DNA of 64,000 nucleotides from assembly GCF_001591505.1 (NCBI RefSeq), contig NZ_BCVA01000002.1, forward strand, positions 186,001-250,000, given 5' to 3'. This document shows positions 1 through 8,975 of the stretch, in pieces (positions within the stretch are counted from its first letter, which is position 1; each line of letters starts with the position of its first letter). Origin of the DNA: Neobacillus niacini NBRC 15566. Its GTDB lineage: Bacteria; Bacillota; Bacilli; Bacillales; Cytobacillaceae. Made by a program: the position numbers and the translations under genes. Under the pieces are notes generated by a model, which was given only the letters and a program-made list of their open reading frames with translations, had not been told where the DNA came from and did no database searches.

Positions 1-363
1 GGCGAGGATAAAATCAGACTGTTCCCAAATGACTGCTGCTGCTCCAATTAATCCTTGTAACACTAGAAAGAAAAACGATAGAAAAGAAAGAAATTTGGTT
101 TCCCTTATGTGCCCGATTACTTTCCATGACCAGATAGATAAGATCAGTACCAAAAAACCAACAGAGCCAGACACAAGTCGATGAGCAAGTTCTATCACTA
201 ACTCGGGAGTTATATCAGTTGGAACGAACTCTCCGTTACATAAAGGCCAAGATCTACCGCACCCCATACCGGACTCCGTTTTTGTTACGAGGGCACCCCC
301 AAGTAGAACCAAAATCATTCCAATAGTAGTTGCCACTGCAAGCCACTTTAAAGAACGTTGCAA
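1..363 (-). CDS. ctaA: heme A synthase CtaA (partial; C-terminal part lies outside the window)
   Basis: The first 121 codons of CtaA, the membrane enzyme that converts heme O to heme A for the caa3 oxidase. The reading begins at a TTG (361-363 on the complement) preceded by AAGGTGAT. The N-terminus is [44 protein letters not shown] in outline: a first membrane helix, then the loop Cys pair (GMGC...PLC) and an E-x2-H (ELAHRL) typical of CtaA loop 1 and a heme-ligand helix. It is divergent from the ctaB-ctaF operon, as in B. subtilis. The remaining helices are cut off by the window edge. Identification is firm; the exact start is an inference from the ribosome binding site. Confidence 0.93.
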   Translation of the reverse strand, partial: MQRSLKWLAVATTIGMILVLLGGALVTKTESGMGCGRSWPLCNGEFVPTDITPELVIELAHRLVSGSVGFLVLILSIWSWKVIGHIRETKFLSFLSFFFLVLQGLIGAAAVIWEQSDFILA

Positions 364-939
364 AAAATCACCTTCTTACATAAAAGTTTAATCATTTTTA
401 TCAATATTTTGTAAATATAATGATTTTAAATATGAAGTGATAAAAGTACCTATCTATCATATCGAAAACGTAGAAAAAAGAACAGAATTAAAACAGAAAT
501 TTTTGCATAACTTTTAGAAAAAATTATTGTTTAGATTAACACTATTATTATAGTGAAAACTATTGCTAAAAAAAGAAGTGTCTGTTAGTAATAGTAGGTA
601 GGTTAAAATGAGCTTATATATAACAAACTTGAAATTTACAATTGTTGTCTATAACACAAAGAAAATATTTGGATTTTGCTTAAATTAGAGTGTATTTTAT
701 TATCTAAAGATTCTAATATATAGTATAATGGGTATTAAATAGAGGCTGACACAATTTAGACAAAAATTATTCAAAAAAAATTCACAAAAATACACTAAAG
801 TGTGATTTAATATACAGAGAAAGTGTTACTTAAATAACAATATTATAAAATAATAATAGCTTATAAATAACTATTATAATTTGGTAAAGTTATCTATCGG
901 GTTTATAATAATAATTAGAACATTTTAGGAGGGGGAAAA
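364..939. promoter_or_regulatory. ctaA/ctaB divergent intergenic region
   Basis: A 576-bp, very AT-rich spacer between divergent heme genes. In B. subtilis this spacer carries ResD-controlled promoters. Here I see TTTGTAAAT at 408-416, one base from the ResD-type consensus TTTGTGAAT, and a small inverted repeat CACTAT/ATAGTG at 540-555. A TATAAT at 724-729 lacks a convincing -35. A 26-codon reading frame (608-688) has only a weak ribosome binding site and is not called. Apart from the ctaB promoter listed separately, nothing else is clear. Confidence 0.4.
881..909 (+). promoter_or_regulatory. probable sigma-A promoter of ctaB
   Basis: TTGGTA (881-886), a 17-bp spacer, then TATAAT (904-909). 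Transcription would begin about 24 nt upstream of the ctaB start codon, leaving room for the AGGAGGGGG ribosome binding site. Matches are 4/6 at -35 and 6/6 at -10. Confidence 0.65.
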
Positions 940-1875
940 ATGCCAAATTCAAAGGCATTTGGTGAAGCGACGATAGAAAATGGTTCTACGGGTCTTAATT
1001 CACATATGGAAACCACAATGTGGAAAGATTTTATGGCACTAATAAAAATTGGGATTGTAAATTCGAATCTTATTACTACTTTTACAGGTATCTGGCTCGC
1101 GCTCCACTTTAGTGGTCAAAGTTTTCTAAACAATTTAGATATTGTATTATTTACTGTTATAGGTTCCTCGCTTATTATTGCGGGTTCATGCAGTATAAAT
1201 AATTATATTGATCGTGATATTGATCCGTTAATGGAAAGAACAAAATCAAGACCTACGGTTACTGGGAAAATAGTTCCTTCGAAGGTACTTGGATTAGGTA
1301 TACTCCTAATTGCTATAGGTACAATTTTTCTATTCTTTACTACTGTGACTGCAACAGTGATTGGGCTGCTTGGGGTTTTTAGTTATGTTGTCCTGTACTC
1401 TATGTGGTCAAAACGACAATTGGTTTCAAATACTATTATAGGCAGCATTTCCGGGGCAGTACCGCCATTAATCGGCTGGGCTGCAGTAGACGGAAATCTT
1501 GATATTATCGCATGGTCATTGTTTATTATTATGTTTATTTGGCAGCCTCCCCATTTTTATGCTCTTGCTATGAGAAGGGTAGAGGAATACCGAGCTGCCG
1601 GCATTCCAATGCTTCCAGTAGTGAAAGGATTCAAAACAACAAAGAAACACATCCTAGTATGGGTGGCGGCACTATTACCAACACCTTTATTACTAACTTC
1701 ATTAGGAATCCCATTTCTAATTTTGGCAACTGTATTAAATATCGGTTGGCTTGTATTAGGGATTTATGGATATAAGATCAAAGATGATATTAAGTGGGCA
1801 AAACTAATGTTTGTGTACTCATTGCAATATCTAACGATTATTTTTGTTGCAATGGTCATTGTAACATTGGTTTAG
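940..1875 (+). CDS. ctaB: protoheme IX farnesyltransferase (heme O synthase) CtaB
   Basis: A polytopic membrane prenyltransferase of the UbiA superfamily. It adds farnesyl to heme B, giving heme O, which CtaA then converts to heme A for cytochrome oxidase. The 311-aa length is normal for the family. The diagnostic motif [18 protein letters not shown] (about residues 87-104) carries the aspartates that bind prenyl diphosphate-Mg, and a second loop motif [20 protein letters not shown] is at about 206-226. About nine hydrophobic helices follow a polar N-terminus. ATG is chosen because AGGAGGGGG lies 6 nt upstream. It is the first gene of the cta operon, followed by a hairpin before ctaC. Confidence 0.97.
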   Translation: MPNSKAFGEATIENGSTGLNSHMETTMWKDFMALIKIGIVNSNLITTFTGIWLALHFSGQSFLNNLDIVLFTVIGSSLIIAGSCSINNYIDRDIDPLMERTKSRPTVTGKIVPSKVLGLGILLIAIGTIFLFFTTVTATVIGLLGVFSYVVLYSMWSKRQLVSNTIIGSISGAVPPLIGWAAVDGNLDIIAWSLFIIMFIWQPPHFYALAMRRVEEYRAAGIPMLPVVKGFKTTKKHILVWVAALLPTPLLLTSLGIPFLILATVLNIGWLVLGIYGYKIKDDIKWAKLMFVYSLQYLTIIFVAMVIVTLV

Positions 1876-1935
1876 CTGGGATGTTCTTTCTTAATTTAGG
1901 GGAATATAAGTACTCTTCGTTGTTATAAAAAATAT

Positions 1936-1973
1936 GGAGGCAATGAACCTATTTGCCTCTGTGTTTCTTTTTA
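1936..1973 (+). terminator. terminator-like hairpin between ctaB and ctaC
   Basis: GAGGCAA (1937-1943) pairs with TTGCCTC (1953-1959) around a 9-nt loop, followed by a T-rich run. It sits inside the cta operon, so it should either lower ctaC-F read-through or mark an RNA processing site. The tail is interrupted (TGTGTTTCTTTTT), so termination would be partial. Confidence 0.5.
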
Positions 1974-2059
1974 ACATTTAAGAAAGAATGAAACTACATA
2001 CATTTTTGATCACAGATAATTTAAGAAATCATTTAGCGAAAGAGGGGTATGATTTAGCT

Positions 2060-3118
2060 ATGAAAAGGCTTGCAAAATGGCGTTTGATTTCGATATTTGC
2101 GATTCTTTCGCTTATCCTTTCAGGATGTGGCGAACCGTTCTTATCGACATTAAGGCCTGCTGGTGAAGTTGCAGACATTCAATATGATCTGATGAAACTT
2201 AGTACATTGATTATGGTAGGGGTTATTGTAGTTGTTATGGTAATCTTCTTTATCGTTTTAGTTAAGTTCAGACGTAAAGATGAAAAGATTCCAAAACAAG
2301 TAGAAGGAAGTCACAAACTAGAAATTATTTGGACAGTTATACCTATTTTATTACTATTGCTTTTAGCGGTTCCAACGGTTTCTGCTACATTTAAATTAGC
2401 AGATGTATCACCTATGGAGAAGAAAGATTCTGATGCATTGGTGATCAATGTGCGTTCAAATTTATACTGGTGGGAATTTGAATATCCTGGCCAAGGAATT
2501 GTGACTGGTCAAGATTTAGTAGTTCCAACAGATGAAAAGGTATACTTTAACTTAATATCTTCTGATGTTAAACACTCTTTCTGGGTTCCAGCGGTAGGCG
2601 GTAAGCTTGATACGAATACCGAGAATGTTAATAAATTCTGGTTAGAGTTCGATAGTGCGAAGGCAGAAGAGGCTGGGGATTTATTCTATGGTAAATGTGC
2701 TGAGCTTTGTGGACCTTCACATGCTTTAATGGACTTTAAAGTAAAAACATTAAACCGAGATGACTTTGACAGCTGGGTTGCTGATATGAAGGAAGTAAAA
2801 GAACCAGCAAAAGCAGATACAGCTTTAGCTCAGCAAGGTCAAGAAATCTTTAACAAGAGCTGTGTTAGCTGTCACGCTGTAACACCGGGAAATACAACAC
2901 CTCCAGAGGCAAGATTAGCGCCTAACTTAACAAACTTTGGAGATCGCTCTCGTATTGCAGGTGTATTAGAGCATAGTGAAGAAGATTTAAAAAATTGGCT
3001 GCGTACTCCTGAAAAATACAAGCCAGGAAACTTAATGACAGGTAAATATCCAGAATTAAGTGAAGAACAGCTTGATGCTTTAACAGCTTATCTAATGGGA
3101 TTAAAAGTTCAGGAATAA
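2060..3118 (+). CDS. ctaC: cytochrome caa3 oxidase subunit II CtaC (lipoprotein with fused cytochrome c)
   Basis: Subunit II of the caa3-type terminal oxidase. It takes electrons and passes them through CuA to subunit I. The chosen ATG at 2060 gives 352 aa starting MKRLAKWRLISIFAILSLILSGCG, a lipoprotein signal with lipobox LSGC. Two transmembrane helices follow. The CuA site is visible as ...DVKHSFW...CAELCGPSHALM (two Cys, His, Met), and a C-terminal cytochrome c domain has CVSCH near residue 270 with a downstream Met ligand. An in-frame ATG at 1988 would add 24 residues ahead of the signal peptide and has a weak ribosome binding site, so I reject it. Confidence 0.96.
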   Translation: MKRLAKWRLISIFAILSLILSGCGEPFLSTLRPAGEVADIQYDLMKLSTLIMVGVIVVVMVIFFIVLVKFRRKDEKIPKQVEGSHKLEIIWTVIPILLLLLLAVPTVSATFKLADVSPMEKKDSDALVINVRSNLYWWEFEYPGQGIVTGQDLVVPTDEKVYFNLISSDVKHSFWVPAVGGKLDTNTENVNKFWLEFDSAKAEEAGDLFYGKCAELCGPSHALMDFKVKTLNRDDFDSWVADMKEVKEPAKADTALAQQGQEIFNKSCVSCHAVTPGNTTPPEARLAPNLTNFGDRSRIAGVLEHSEEDLKNWLRTPEKYKPGNLMTGKYPELSEEQLDALTAYLMGLKVQE

Positions 3119-3150
3119 TAGGGGATTTGGTAGAAAGGGAGGTAAAAAGC

Positions 3151-5025
3151 GTGAGTACCTACGCACAAAAAAAGGGATTTGGCGCGACTTTATGGGACTA
3201 TTTAACAACTGTTGACCATAAAAAAATCGCAATCCTATATCTTATTGCAGGTGGATTCTTCTTTGTAATAGGCGGACTTGAAGCAGTATTTATCCGCATC
3301 CAGCTTGCAGTACCTAATAATGATTTTGTTAGTGCCGGTTTATTTAATGAAATAATCACCATGCATGGAACCACGATGATATTCCTTGCAGCAATGCCGC
3401 TTGTGTTTGCTTTTATGAATGCTATTATGCCGTTACAAATCGGTGCCCGAGACGTGGCATTTCCATTTGTAAACGCCTTAGGATTTTGGTTATTCTTCTT
3501 CGGAGGAGTATTTCTAAACCTTTCATGGTTCTTTGATGGTGCACCTGATGCCGGTTGGACATCTTATGCATCCCTAGCGATGGCCTCTAAAGGTCACGGG
3601 GTAGATTTCTATGTATTGGGATTACAGATTTCAGGTTTAGGTACCCTTATTGGTGGTATTAATTTCCTTGTAACGATTATTAATATGCGTGCACCAGGAA
3701 TGACCTATATGAGGATGCCGTTATTCACTTGGTCTACTTTTGTAACATCTGCACTTATTTTATTTGCATTCCCTCCATTAACTGTTGGTCTAGTCTTAAT
3801 GATGTTTGACCGTATGTTTGGATCGAATTTCTTTGAAACATCAATGGGTGGTAACACAGTTATCTGGGAGCATTTATTCTGGATTTTCGGACACCCAGAA
3901 GTATATATCTTAATACTTCCTGCGTTTGGTATTTTCTCGGAAATCTTTGCAATGTTTTCAAGAAAACGCTTGTTTGGATACTCTTCAATGGTATTCGCAA
4001 CAGTTTTAATCGGTTTCTTAGGATTCATGGTTTGGGCTCACCACATGTTCACGACTGGTCTTGGACCTGTAGCAAATGCAATCTTTGCTGTTGCAACGAT
4101 GGCAATCGGTGTACCAACTGGTATTAAGATCTTTAACTGGTTATTAACGATGTGGGGCGGAAGTGTTAAATTTACAACTCCAATGCATTATGCTGTAGCG
4201 TTCATTCCTTCATTCGTTGCCGGTGGGGTAACAGGGGTTATGCTTGCATCAGCAGCAGCAGACTATCAATACCATGATACGTATTTCGTAGTCGCTCACT
4301 TCCATTACGTTATCGTTGGTGGTGTAGTATTTGCGCTTCTAGCAGGAACTCACCTTTACTGGCCGAAAATGTTCGGTACCATGTTAAACGAAACTCTAGG
4401 TAAAATTACTTTTTGGTTATTCTTTATTGGTTTCCATATGACATTCTTTATTCAGCATTTCTTAGGTCTATGGGGAATGCCGCGTCGAGTTTTCACATAT
4501 CTTCCTGGTCAAGGATTTGAAACATCTAACTTAATTAGTTCTCTTGGTGCAGTATTTATGTCATTAGCTGTAATCGTTCTTCTTTACAATATCATTGCGA
4601 CTTCTGTGAAAAATGTAAGAGTTGGAAATGATCCATGGGGAGATGGAAGAACACTTGAGTGGGCACTTCCTTCACCGCCGCCATTCTATAACTTTAAACA
4701 ACTTCCACTTGTACGTGGTTTAGATGCTTATTGGTTAGAAAAGATGGAAGGCAAAAAAGGAATGACTCCTGCTGAGCCGGTAGGTGACATCCACATGCCA
4801 AATGCATCATTCTTACCATTTGTGATCGCATTCGGATTATTCGTTGCCGCATTTGGTGCATTGTATCACATGGATGATAAAGCATGGTCAGTACCAGTAA
4901 TCATTATTGGTTTATTAATTACCTTTGGAGCAATGTTCTTACGTTCAGTGAAGGATGACCATGGTTTCCATATTCATAAAGAAGAATTAATGGAAGATGA
5001 TAAAGATAAGGGGGTTAAGGCATAA
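3151..5025 (+). CDS. ctaD: cytochrome caa3 oxidase subunit I CtaD
   Basis: The catalytic heme-copper subunit, which reduces O2 to water at the heme a3-CuB centre and pumps protons. It has 624 aa and about 12 helices. Seen motifs are HGTTMIF (low-spin heme His), HPEVYILILPAFGIFSEI (CuB His and crosslinked Tyr), WAHHMFTTG (CuB His pair) and FVVAHFHYVIVGG (heme a3 and heme a ligands). GTG at 3151 is chosen because AAAGGGAGGT precedes it by 7 nt; an earlier TTG at 3127 would put that ribosome binding site inside the gene. Its stop codon overlaps the ctaE start by one base, so the two are probably translationally coupled. Confidence 0.97.
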   Translation: MSTYAQKKGFGATLWDYLTTVDHKKIAILYLIAGGFFFVIGGLEAVFIRIQLAVPNNDFVSAGLFNEIITMHGTTMIFLAAMPLVFAFMNAIMPLQIGARDVAFPFVNALGFWLFFFGGVFLNLSWFFDGAPDAGWTSYASLAMASKGHGVDFYVLGLQISGLGTLIGGINFLVTIINMRAPGMTYMRMPLFTWSTFVTSALILFAFPPLTVGLVLMMFDRMFGSNFFETSMGGNTVIWEHLFWIFGHPEVYILILPAFGIFSEIFAMFSRKRLFGYSSMVFATVLIGFLGFMVWAHHMFTTGLGPVANAIFAVATMAIGVPTGIKIFNWLLTMWGGSVKFTTPMHYAVAFIPSFVAGGVTGVMLASAAADYQYHDTYFVVAHFHYVIVGGVVFALLAGTHLYWPKMFGTMLNETLGKITFWLFFIGFHMTFFIQHFLGLWGMPRRVFTYLPGQGFETSNLISSLGAVFMSLAVIVLLYNIIATSVKNVRVGNDPWGDGRTLEWALPSPPPFYNFKQLPLVRGLDAYWLEKMEGKKGMTPAEPVGDIHMPNASFLPFVIAFGLFVAAFGALYHMDDKAWSVPVIIIGLLITFGAMFLRSVKDDHGFHIHKEELMEDDKDKGVKA

Positions 5026-5654
5026 TGCACGCAGAAGAAAAATTAACATATGAAACATGGCCTGCTGAGCCTGAAAAATCAACCCTTGAGGCAAAAAATA
5101 AATTTTTAGGCTTTTGGTTCTTCCTTGGTGGAGAGACGGTGCTTTTCGCCTCTCTCTTTGCTACCTACCTTGCTTTAAAGGATAAGGTACCTGATTCATC
5201 TCATACATTAGCGAAAGATTTGTATGACTTGCCATTAACATTTGTAGCAACAATGTTGTTATTAACAAGTTCTTTAACAAGTGTTTACGCAATGTATCAC
5301 ATGAAAAACTTTAATGCTAAAAAAATGAACATTTGGTTAGTTCTTACTCTATTATTAGGGCTTGGATTCCTTGGATTAGAGATTTATGAATTTAGCCACT
5401 ATGTGCATGAGTATCATCATACTTTTACAAGCAGTGCGTTTGGTTCTGCGTTCTACACATTAGTTGGTTTCCATGGAGCTCACGTTGCATTCGGTCTTTT
5501 ATGGATCACTACACTAATTGTACGCAATGCGAAACGTGGCTTGGATCTTTACAATGCTCCTAAGTTCTACGTTGCCAGCCTTTATTGGCATTTCATTGAC
5601 GTAGTTTGGGTGTTCATCTTTACAGTAGTATATTTGATGGGGATGGTGGGATAA
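5025..5654 (+). CDS. ctaE: cytochrome caa3 oxidase subunit III CtaE
   Basis: A membrane subunit that stabilises the oxidase core. It has 209 aa with five hydrophobic helices. The family signature segments GFWFFLGGETVLFASLFATYL, VHEYHHTF, GFHGAHVAFGLLW and YWHFIDVVWVFIF are all present. It starts in TAATG overlap with ctaD and ends 4 nt before ctaF, consistent with a single transcript. Confidence 0.97.
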   Translation: MHAEEKLTYETWPAEPEKSTLEAKNKFLGFWFFLGGETVLFASLFATYLALKDKVPDSSHTLAKDLYDLPLTFVATMLLLTSSLTSVYAMYHMKNFNAKKMNIWLVLTLLLGLGFLGLEIYEFSHYVHEYHHTFTSSAFGSAFYTLVGFHGAHVAFGLLWITTLIVRNAKRGLDLYNAPKFYVASLYWHFIDVVWVFIFTVVYLMGMVG

Positions 5655-5658
5655 ACTG

Positions 5659-5994
5659 ATGGCAAATCCACAATTAAATTCAGGTAACCCAAGAGTTGAC
5701 ATTGAATATCGCCGCAAAAAAAGTGCTGAAGAAATGAGACATCAAGTTGTTTCATTCGCCTTGATGATCTTTTTAACATTAATTGCTTTTGCAGCAGTGG
5801 CTATGAAAGGTTTCTCGGCTTGGTTTATTGTGCCGTTTATTATCCTCTTAGCTATCGTGCAAGTGATTTTTCAGTTGTACTATTTCATGCATATGAGCCA
5901 TAAAGGCCACGAAGCTCCATCATTGTTTCTCTATTCTGGAGTGCTTGTTGGTGCTGTAACGGTATTGGCTTTCTCAACAATTATTTGGTGGTAA
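5659..5994 (+). CDS. ctaF: cytochrome caa3 oxidase subunit IV CtaF
   Basis: The small fourth subunit of the caa3 oxidase, needed for assembly or stability rather than catalysis. It has 111 aa: a charged N-terminal tail (about 35 residues) and three hydrophobic helices, with the conserved QLYYFMHMSHKGHEAP segment between helices 2 and 3. It is the last gene before a strong terminator, so ctaG downstream has its own transcription start. Confidence 0.95.
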   Translation: MANPQLNSGNPRVDIEYRRKKSAEEMRHQVVSFALMIFLTLIAFAAVAMKGFSAWFIVPFIILLAIVQVIFQLYYFMHMSHKGHEAPSLFLYSGVLVGAVTVLAFSTIIWW

Positions 5995-6000
5995 TCTTTT

Positions 6001-6030
6001 GAAAATCGGCTTTATGCCGATTTTCTTTTT
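6001..6030 (+). terminator. rho-independent terminator after ctaF
   Basis: GAAAATCGGC (6001-6010) and GCCGATTTTC form a perfect 10-bp stem around a 5-nt loop, followed by TTTTT. It closes the ctaBCDEF transcript. Confidence 0.95.
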
Positions 6031-6051
6031 ATAGGGAAATAATTCATTTCT

Positions 6052-6081
6052 TTGCTTCTTTAATTTGCTAACGTTTATAAT
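6052..6081 (+). promoter_or_regulatory. possible sigma-A promoter of ctaG
   Basis: TTGCTT (6052-6057), an 18-bp spacer and TATAAT (6076-6081), between the ctaF terminator and ctaG. The -35 is weak. Confidence 0.45.
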
Positions 6082-6118
6082 AGAATTATGAATAACTACT
6101 ATTTAGAGGTGATATGCG

Positions 6119-7024
6119 GTGCTTACATTAGATATTTTTGGCTTTAAAGCACTTTGGAGCCCGTACTTCCTATTAACTTTACTAGCGATTGTGGCTGTAT
6201 ATTTCTTAATTACCGTTACATTCCGCAGTAAATTTATGGATAGTGAACCATTGACTAAAAAACAGGCTGGGTTATTTTTACTCTCTATTACCCTTATTTA
6301 TGCAATTAAGGGCTCGCCGCTGGATTTAATGGCCCATTTAATGTTCTACATCCATATGATTTCAATGGCACTATTAGTTCTTGTGATACCTCCAATCTTT
6401 ATATTTGGAGTACCTGTTTGGATCTGGAGAAAGCTATTTAAGATTAAATTGGTTCATACACTCTTTAACTTTTTTACAAAACCACTTATTGCATTAATTA
6501 TTTTTAACGGTCTATTTTCTTTTTACCATATACCGATGATTTTTGACCGGGTTATGCAAAGTTTTGTGTTACATGCCGGTTATTCGATTCTTTTATTTAT
6601 CGTCGCGATATTCATGTGGTGGCCGCTCATTAATCCTTTACCAGAACATCAAAGATTAAGCGGTCTTAAGAAGGTAGGGTATATTTTTGCCGACGGTATT
6701 TTAATTACTCCTGCCTGCGCTTTAATTATTTTTGCTCCTGGCTCAATCTACGCAACCTATTCTGATCCTGAAGTATGGGCTCAGGTAATGAGTCTTTGTG
6801 TTGGTCCGGCAACATTTGCTGGATTAGATATTAGTGGTCCAGAATTATTTAGTTCAATGTCATTATTACATGACCAACAGCTTGGCGGCGTCCTTATGAA
6901 AATCATTCAGGAAATCGTCTACGGCGTAATTTTAGCTCATGTCTTTTTTGAATGGTACCGTAAGGATCAAGCGGATAGTGAGAAAGAGTTACAACAGACT
7001 TTAAAGCCCTCTCTTATCGAATAA
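6119..7024 (+). CDS. ctaG: cytochrome c oxidase assembly factor CtaG
   Basis: A polytopic membrane protein of the Bacillus CtaG (caa3_CtaG) family, needed to form active caa3 oxidase; it is unrelated to the CtaG/Cox11 of proteobacteria. It has 301 aa, about seven helices, and the conserved segments ALWSPYFLL, AHLMFYIHMISMALL, MWWPLINPLPEH and LHDQQLGGVLMKIIQE. GTG at 6119 is used because GAGGTGAT lies 6 nt upstream. The gene is monocistronic, with terminators on both sides. Confidence 0.95.
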   Translation: MLTLDIFGFKALWSPYFLLTLLAIVAVYFLITVTFRSKFMDSEPLTKKQAGLFLLSITLIYAIKGSPLDLMAHLMFYIHMISMALLVLVIPPIFIFGVPVWIWRKLFKIKLVHTLFNFFTKPLIALIIFNGLFSFYHIPMIFDRVMQSFVLHAGYSILLFIVAIFMWWPLINPLPEHQRLSGLKKVGYIFADGILITPACALIIFAPGSIYATYSDPEVWAQVMSLCVGPATFAGLDISGPELFSSMSLLHDQQLGGVLMKIIQEIVYGVILAHVFFEWYRKDQADSEKELQQTLKPSLIE

Positions 7025-7054
7025 TCTCCCATATCATTGGGAGATTTTCTTTTT
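7023..7054 (+). terminator. terminator after ctaG
   Basis: AATCTCCCA (7023-7031) pairs with TGGGAGATT (7038-7046) around a 6-nt loop, followed by TTCTTTTT. Confidence 0.93.
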
Positions 7055-7118
7055 ATTAAGCTCTTTTCTTATAGAAAACAGCTTGTAAATTTTATTTCAA
7101 AGACCAAAATAGATTATT

Positions 7119-7184
7119 TCGTTAAAATCGGCTATAGGATTTTAACGACAATTTTTACGAACCAGCCCATTGAAAAAATGGGCT
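7119..7184. repeat. two tandem perfect inverted repeats
   Basis: The first repeat is TCGTTAAAATC (7119-7129) with GATTTTAACGA (7138-7148), an 11-bp arm and 8-nt spacer. The second is AGCCCATT (7164-7171) with AATGGGCT (7177-7184), an 8-bp arm and 5-nt spacer. Neither has a convincing T tail. They lie between the ctaG terminator and yozB, so they may be operators or leader structure for yozB. Confidence 0.7.
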
Positions 7185-7232
7185 AACTAAACTAAAATTA
7201 TTGTAGAATATATATAAAGTGAGGCTCATGCC

Positions 7233-7697
7233 ATGAATTCTCTACCGATTTTACCAACGATTAGTACTAGCTTTATCGTTTTAAGTGCCATAACTGTTGC
7301 AATTGGATGGTGGCAAATTAAACAAAGGAAAATTGAAGCACATAAGAAGACCATGTTTATGGCTGCAATATTTGCACTTGTTTTCTTTATCATTTATGCT
7401 TCTAGGACGATTTTTATTGGAAATACTGCTTTTGGCGGTCCCGACAATCTAAAAATTTACTACACTATCTTTTTAATTTTCCACATCTTCTTAGCCACCA
7501 CTGGCGCTGTATTTGGCATTGTAACACTCTATACAGGTTATAAAAATAACTTAACGAAACATAGGAAACTGGGTCCAATTACAAGTGTCATTTGGTTTTT
7601 TACCGCCATCACAGGAGTTGCCGTATACTTATTGTTATATGTCTTTTTCCACGGTGGAGAAACAACCTCTGTAATAAAAGCAATTCTTGGATTCTAA
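7233..7697 (+). CDS. yozB: DUF420 membrane protein YozB
   Basis: A 154-aa integral membrane protein with four predicted helices. It resembles the DUF420/YozB family, whose members sit next to oxidase assembly genes in Bacillus. Conserved features seen are WWQIKQRKIEAHKKTMFMA near residues 27-45 and a histidine-bearing third helix (FLIFHIFLATTG). Position directly after ctaG matches B. subtilis. A role in oxidase biogenesis is inferred from context only. Confidence 0.88.
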   Translation: MNSLPILPTISTSFIVLSAITVAIGWWQIKQRKIEAHKKTMFMAAIFALVFFIIYASRTIFIGNTAFGGPDNLKIYYTIFLIFHIFLATTGAVFGIVTLYTGYKNNLTKHRKLGPITSVIWFFTAITGVAVYLLLYVFFHGGETTSVIKAILGF

Positions 7698-7728
7698 AGT
7701 GTCTAAAATAGGCACTTTTTTTATTTTT
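7696..7728 (+). terminator. terminator after yozB
   Basis: AAAGTGTC (7696-7703) pairs with GGCACTTT (7711-7718) with one G-U pair, then a long T run. The stem begins inside the yozB stop codon. Confidence 0.92.
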
Positions 7729-7776
7729 ATAAAGGAATTTTCACGATTTGATAGAAATAAATGTAAAAGGGGAGTG

Positions 7777-8958
7777 ATGGTTGATATGGAAATTAAAGAA
7801 CTTACTGAAAAAGATTATTCTGAATCAATGAAGCTTTCAATGTATGCTTTCCAATATAAAATACCTGAAGACAGTATTGCTTCGAGAATAGAAATGTTAA
7901 AACGCCATAAAATAATAGGAGTTTGGGAGGATGATATTCTTGCAGCTAAGCTGCATATTATCCCATACCATATTTACATGAATGATCAAGAGTGGAAAAT
8001 GGGTGGCGTTGCGGGAGTAGCAACATACCCTGAATTTAGAAGAACCGGTTATGTGAAAAAGTTAATTATCGAGGCTTTAGAAAGCATGCGGAAAGAAGAG
8101 CAAATTGTTTCACTGCTTCATCCCTTTGATATTGGATTTTATCGCAAATTTGGGTGGGAAGTATTTACTGAGAACAAGAAACTTCAAATTGAGAAAAGAG
8201 ATTTGACCTTTCTAAATGGTCAGCCAGGATCTATTAAACGGTTTCAAAAAGAGACTCATCACAGTGACATTGAAAGTGTATATGCTCAGTTTAGTAAAAA
8301 TTATATGGGGATGCTTGTTCGTGATGTAACGTGGTGGAGGAATAACATCTACGATGATGGCCAGATTGCTGTTTACTATGATCAAAGTGGGGAACCGAAG
8401 GGTTATATCTTATTTGAAGTGAAAGAACGAAAAATGGACGTTCAGGAGTTTATAGCGCTAGACAGAGAAGCAAGAGCTGGATTATGGAATTTTATTTGTC
8501 AGCACGACTCTATGGTTGAAAATATCAGCATTCTAACATCCAATCATGAATTATTACCATATATCCTGCAGCAGCCAAAAGTAAAGACAGAAGTCACACC
8601 ATACTTTATGGCACGAATTGTAGATGCAGAGAAATGTTTGCAAAAATATCGGTTTAATGATGTGACTGACAAGGTCTTTATTCATTTGGAGGATGAGCAT
8701 GCACCTTGGAACAATGGAAGCTATTTAATCGGTAGTGGAGAAGTGAAGCAATTTAAGGAAAAGCAAGGGAGCAATTGTGTGCAGCCTCCACAAAGAGGCG
8801 TAAGGATGGATGTTAATTCATTAACTGCATTGCTATTTGGGTACAAGCGGCCGGCTGAATTATTTGAATTGGGATATATAAAAGGTACAGAGTCAGAAAT
8901 TGCTGTTTTAGAAAAACTATTCCCATATTCCAAACCATTCTTTTATGATTTCTTTTAA
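7777..8958 (+). CDS. Eis-like GNAT acetyltransferase
   Basis: A 393-aa cytosolic acetyltransferase of the enhanced-intracellular-survival (Eis) type. Its order is an N-terminal GNAT fold, a degenerate second GNAT fold and a C-terminal sterol-carrier-like domain. The acetyl-CoA motif is GGVAGVATYPEFRRTGYVKKLI (about residues 80-101). The protein ends in ...FFYDFF, fitting the family rule that a C-terminal carboxylate takes part in catalysis. Relatives acetylate amines such as aminoglycosides or lysines, but the substrate here is unknown. Start ATG 7777 (MVDMEIK) or 7786 (MEIK) are both possible behind AAAGGGGAG; the upstream 30 codons are not credible. B. subtilis lacks this gene at this place, so it is a local addition. 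Confidence 0.85.
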   Translation: MVDMEIKELTEKDYSESMKLSMYAFQYKIPEDSIASRIEMLKRHKIIGVWEDDILAAKLHIIPYHIYMNDQEWKMGGVAGVATYPEFRRTGYVKKLIIEALESMRKEEQIVSLLHPFDIGFYRKFGWEVFTENKKLQIEKRDLTFLNGQPGSIKRFQKETHHSDIESVYAQFSKNYMGMLVRDVTWWRNNIYDDGQIAVYYDQSGEPKGYILFEVKERKMDVQEFIALDREARAGLWNFICQHDSMVENISILTSNHELLPYILQQPKVKTEVTPYFMARIVDAEKCLQKYRFNDVTDKVFIHLEDEHAPWNNGSYLIGSGEVKQFKEKQGSNCVQPPQRGVRMDVNSLTALLFGYKRPAELFELGYIKGTESEIAVLEKLFPYSKPFFYDFF

Positions 8959-8975
8959 GGATGGCTGTTAATTAG

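Noticed and set aside
608..688. A 26-codon open frame in the ctaA-ctaB spacer
   Set aside because: Weak ribosome binding site, very AT-rich, no recognisable features.
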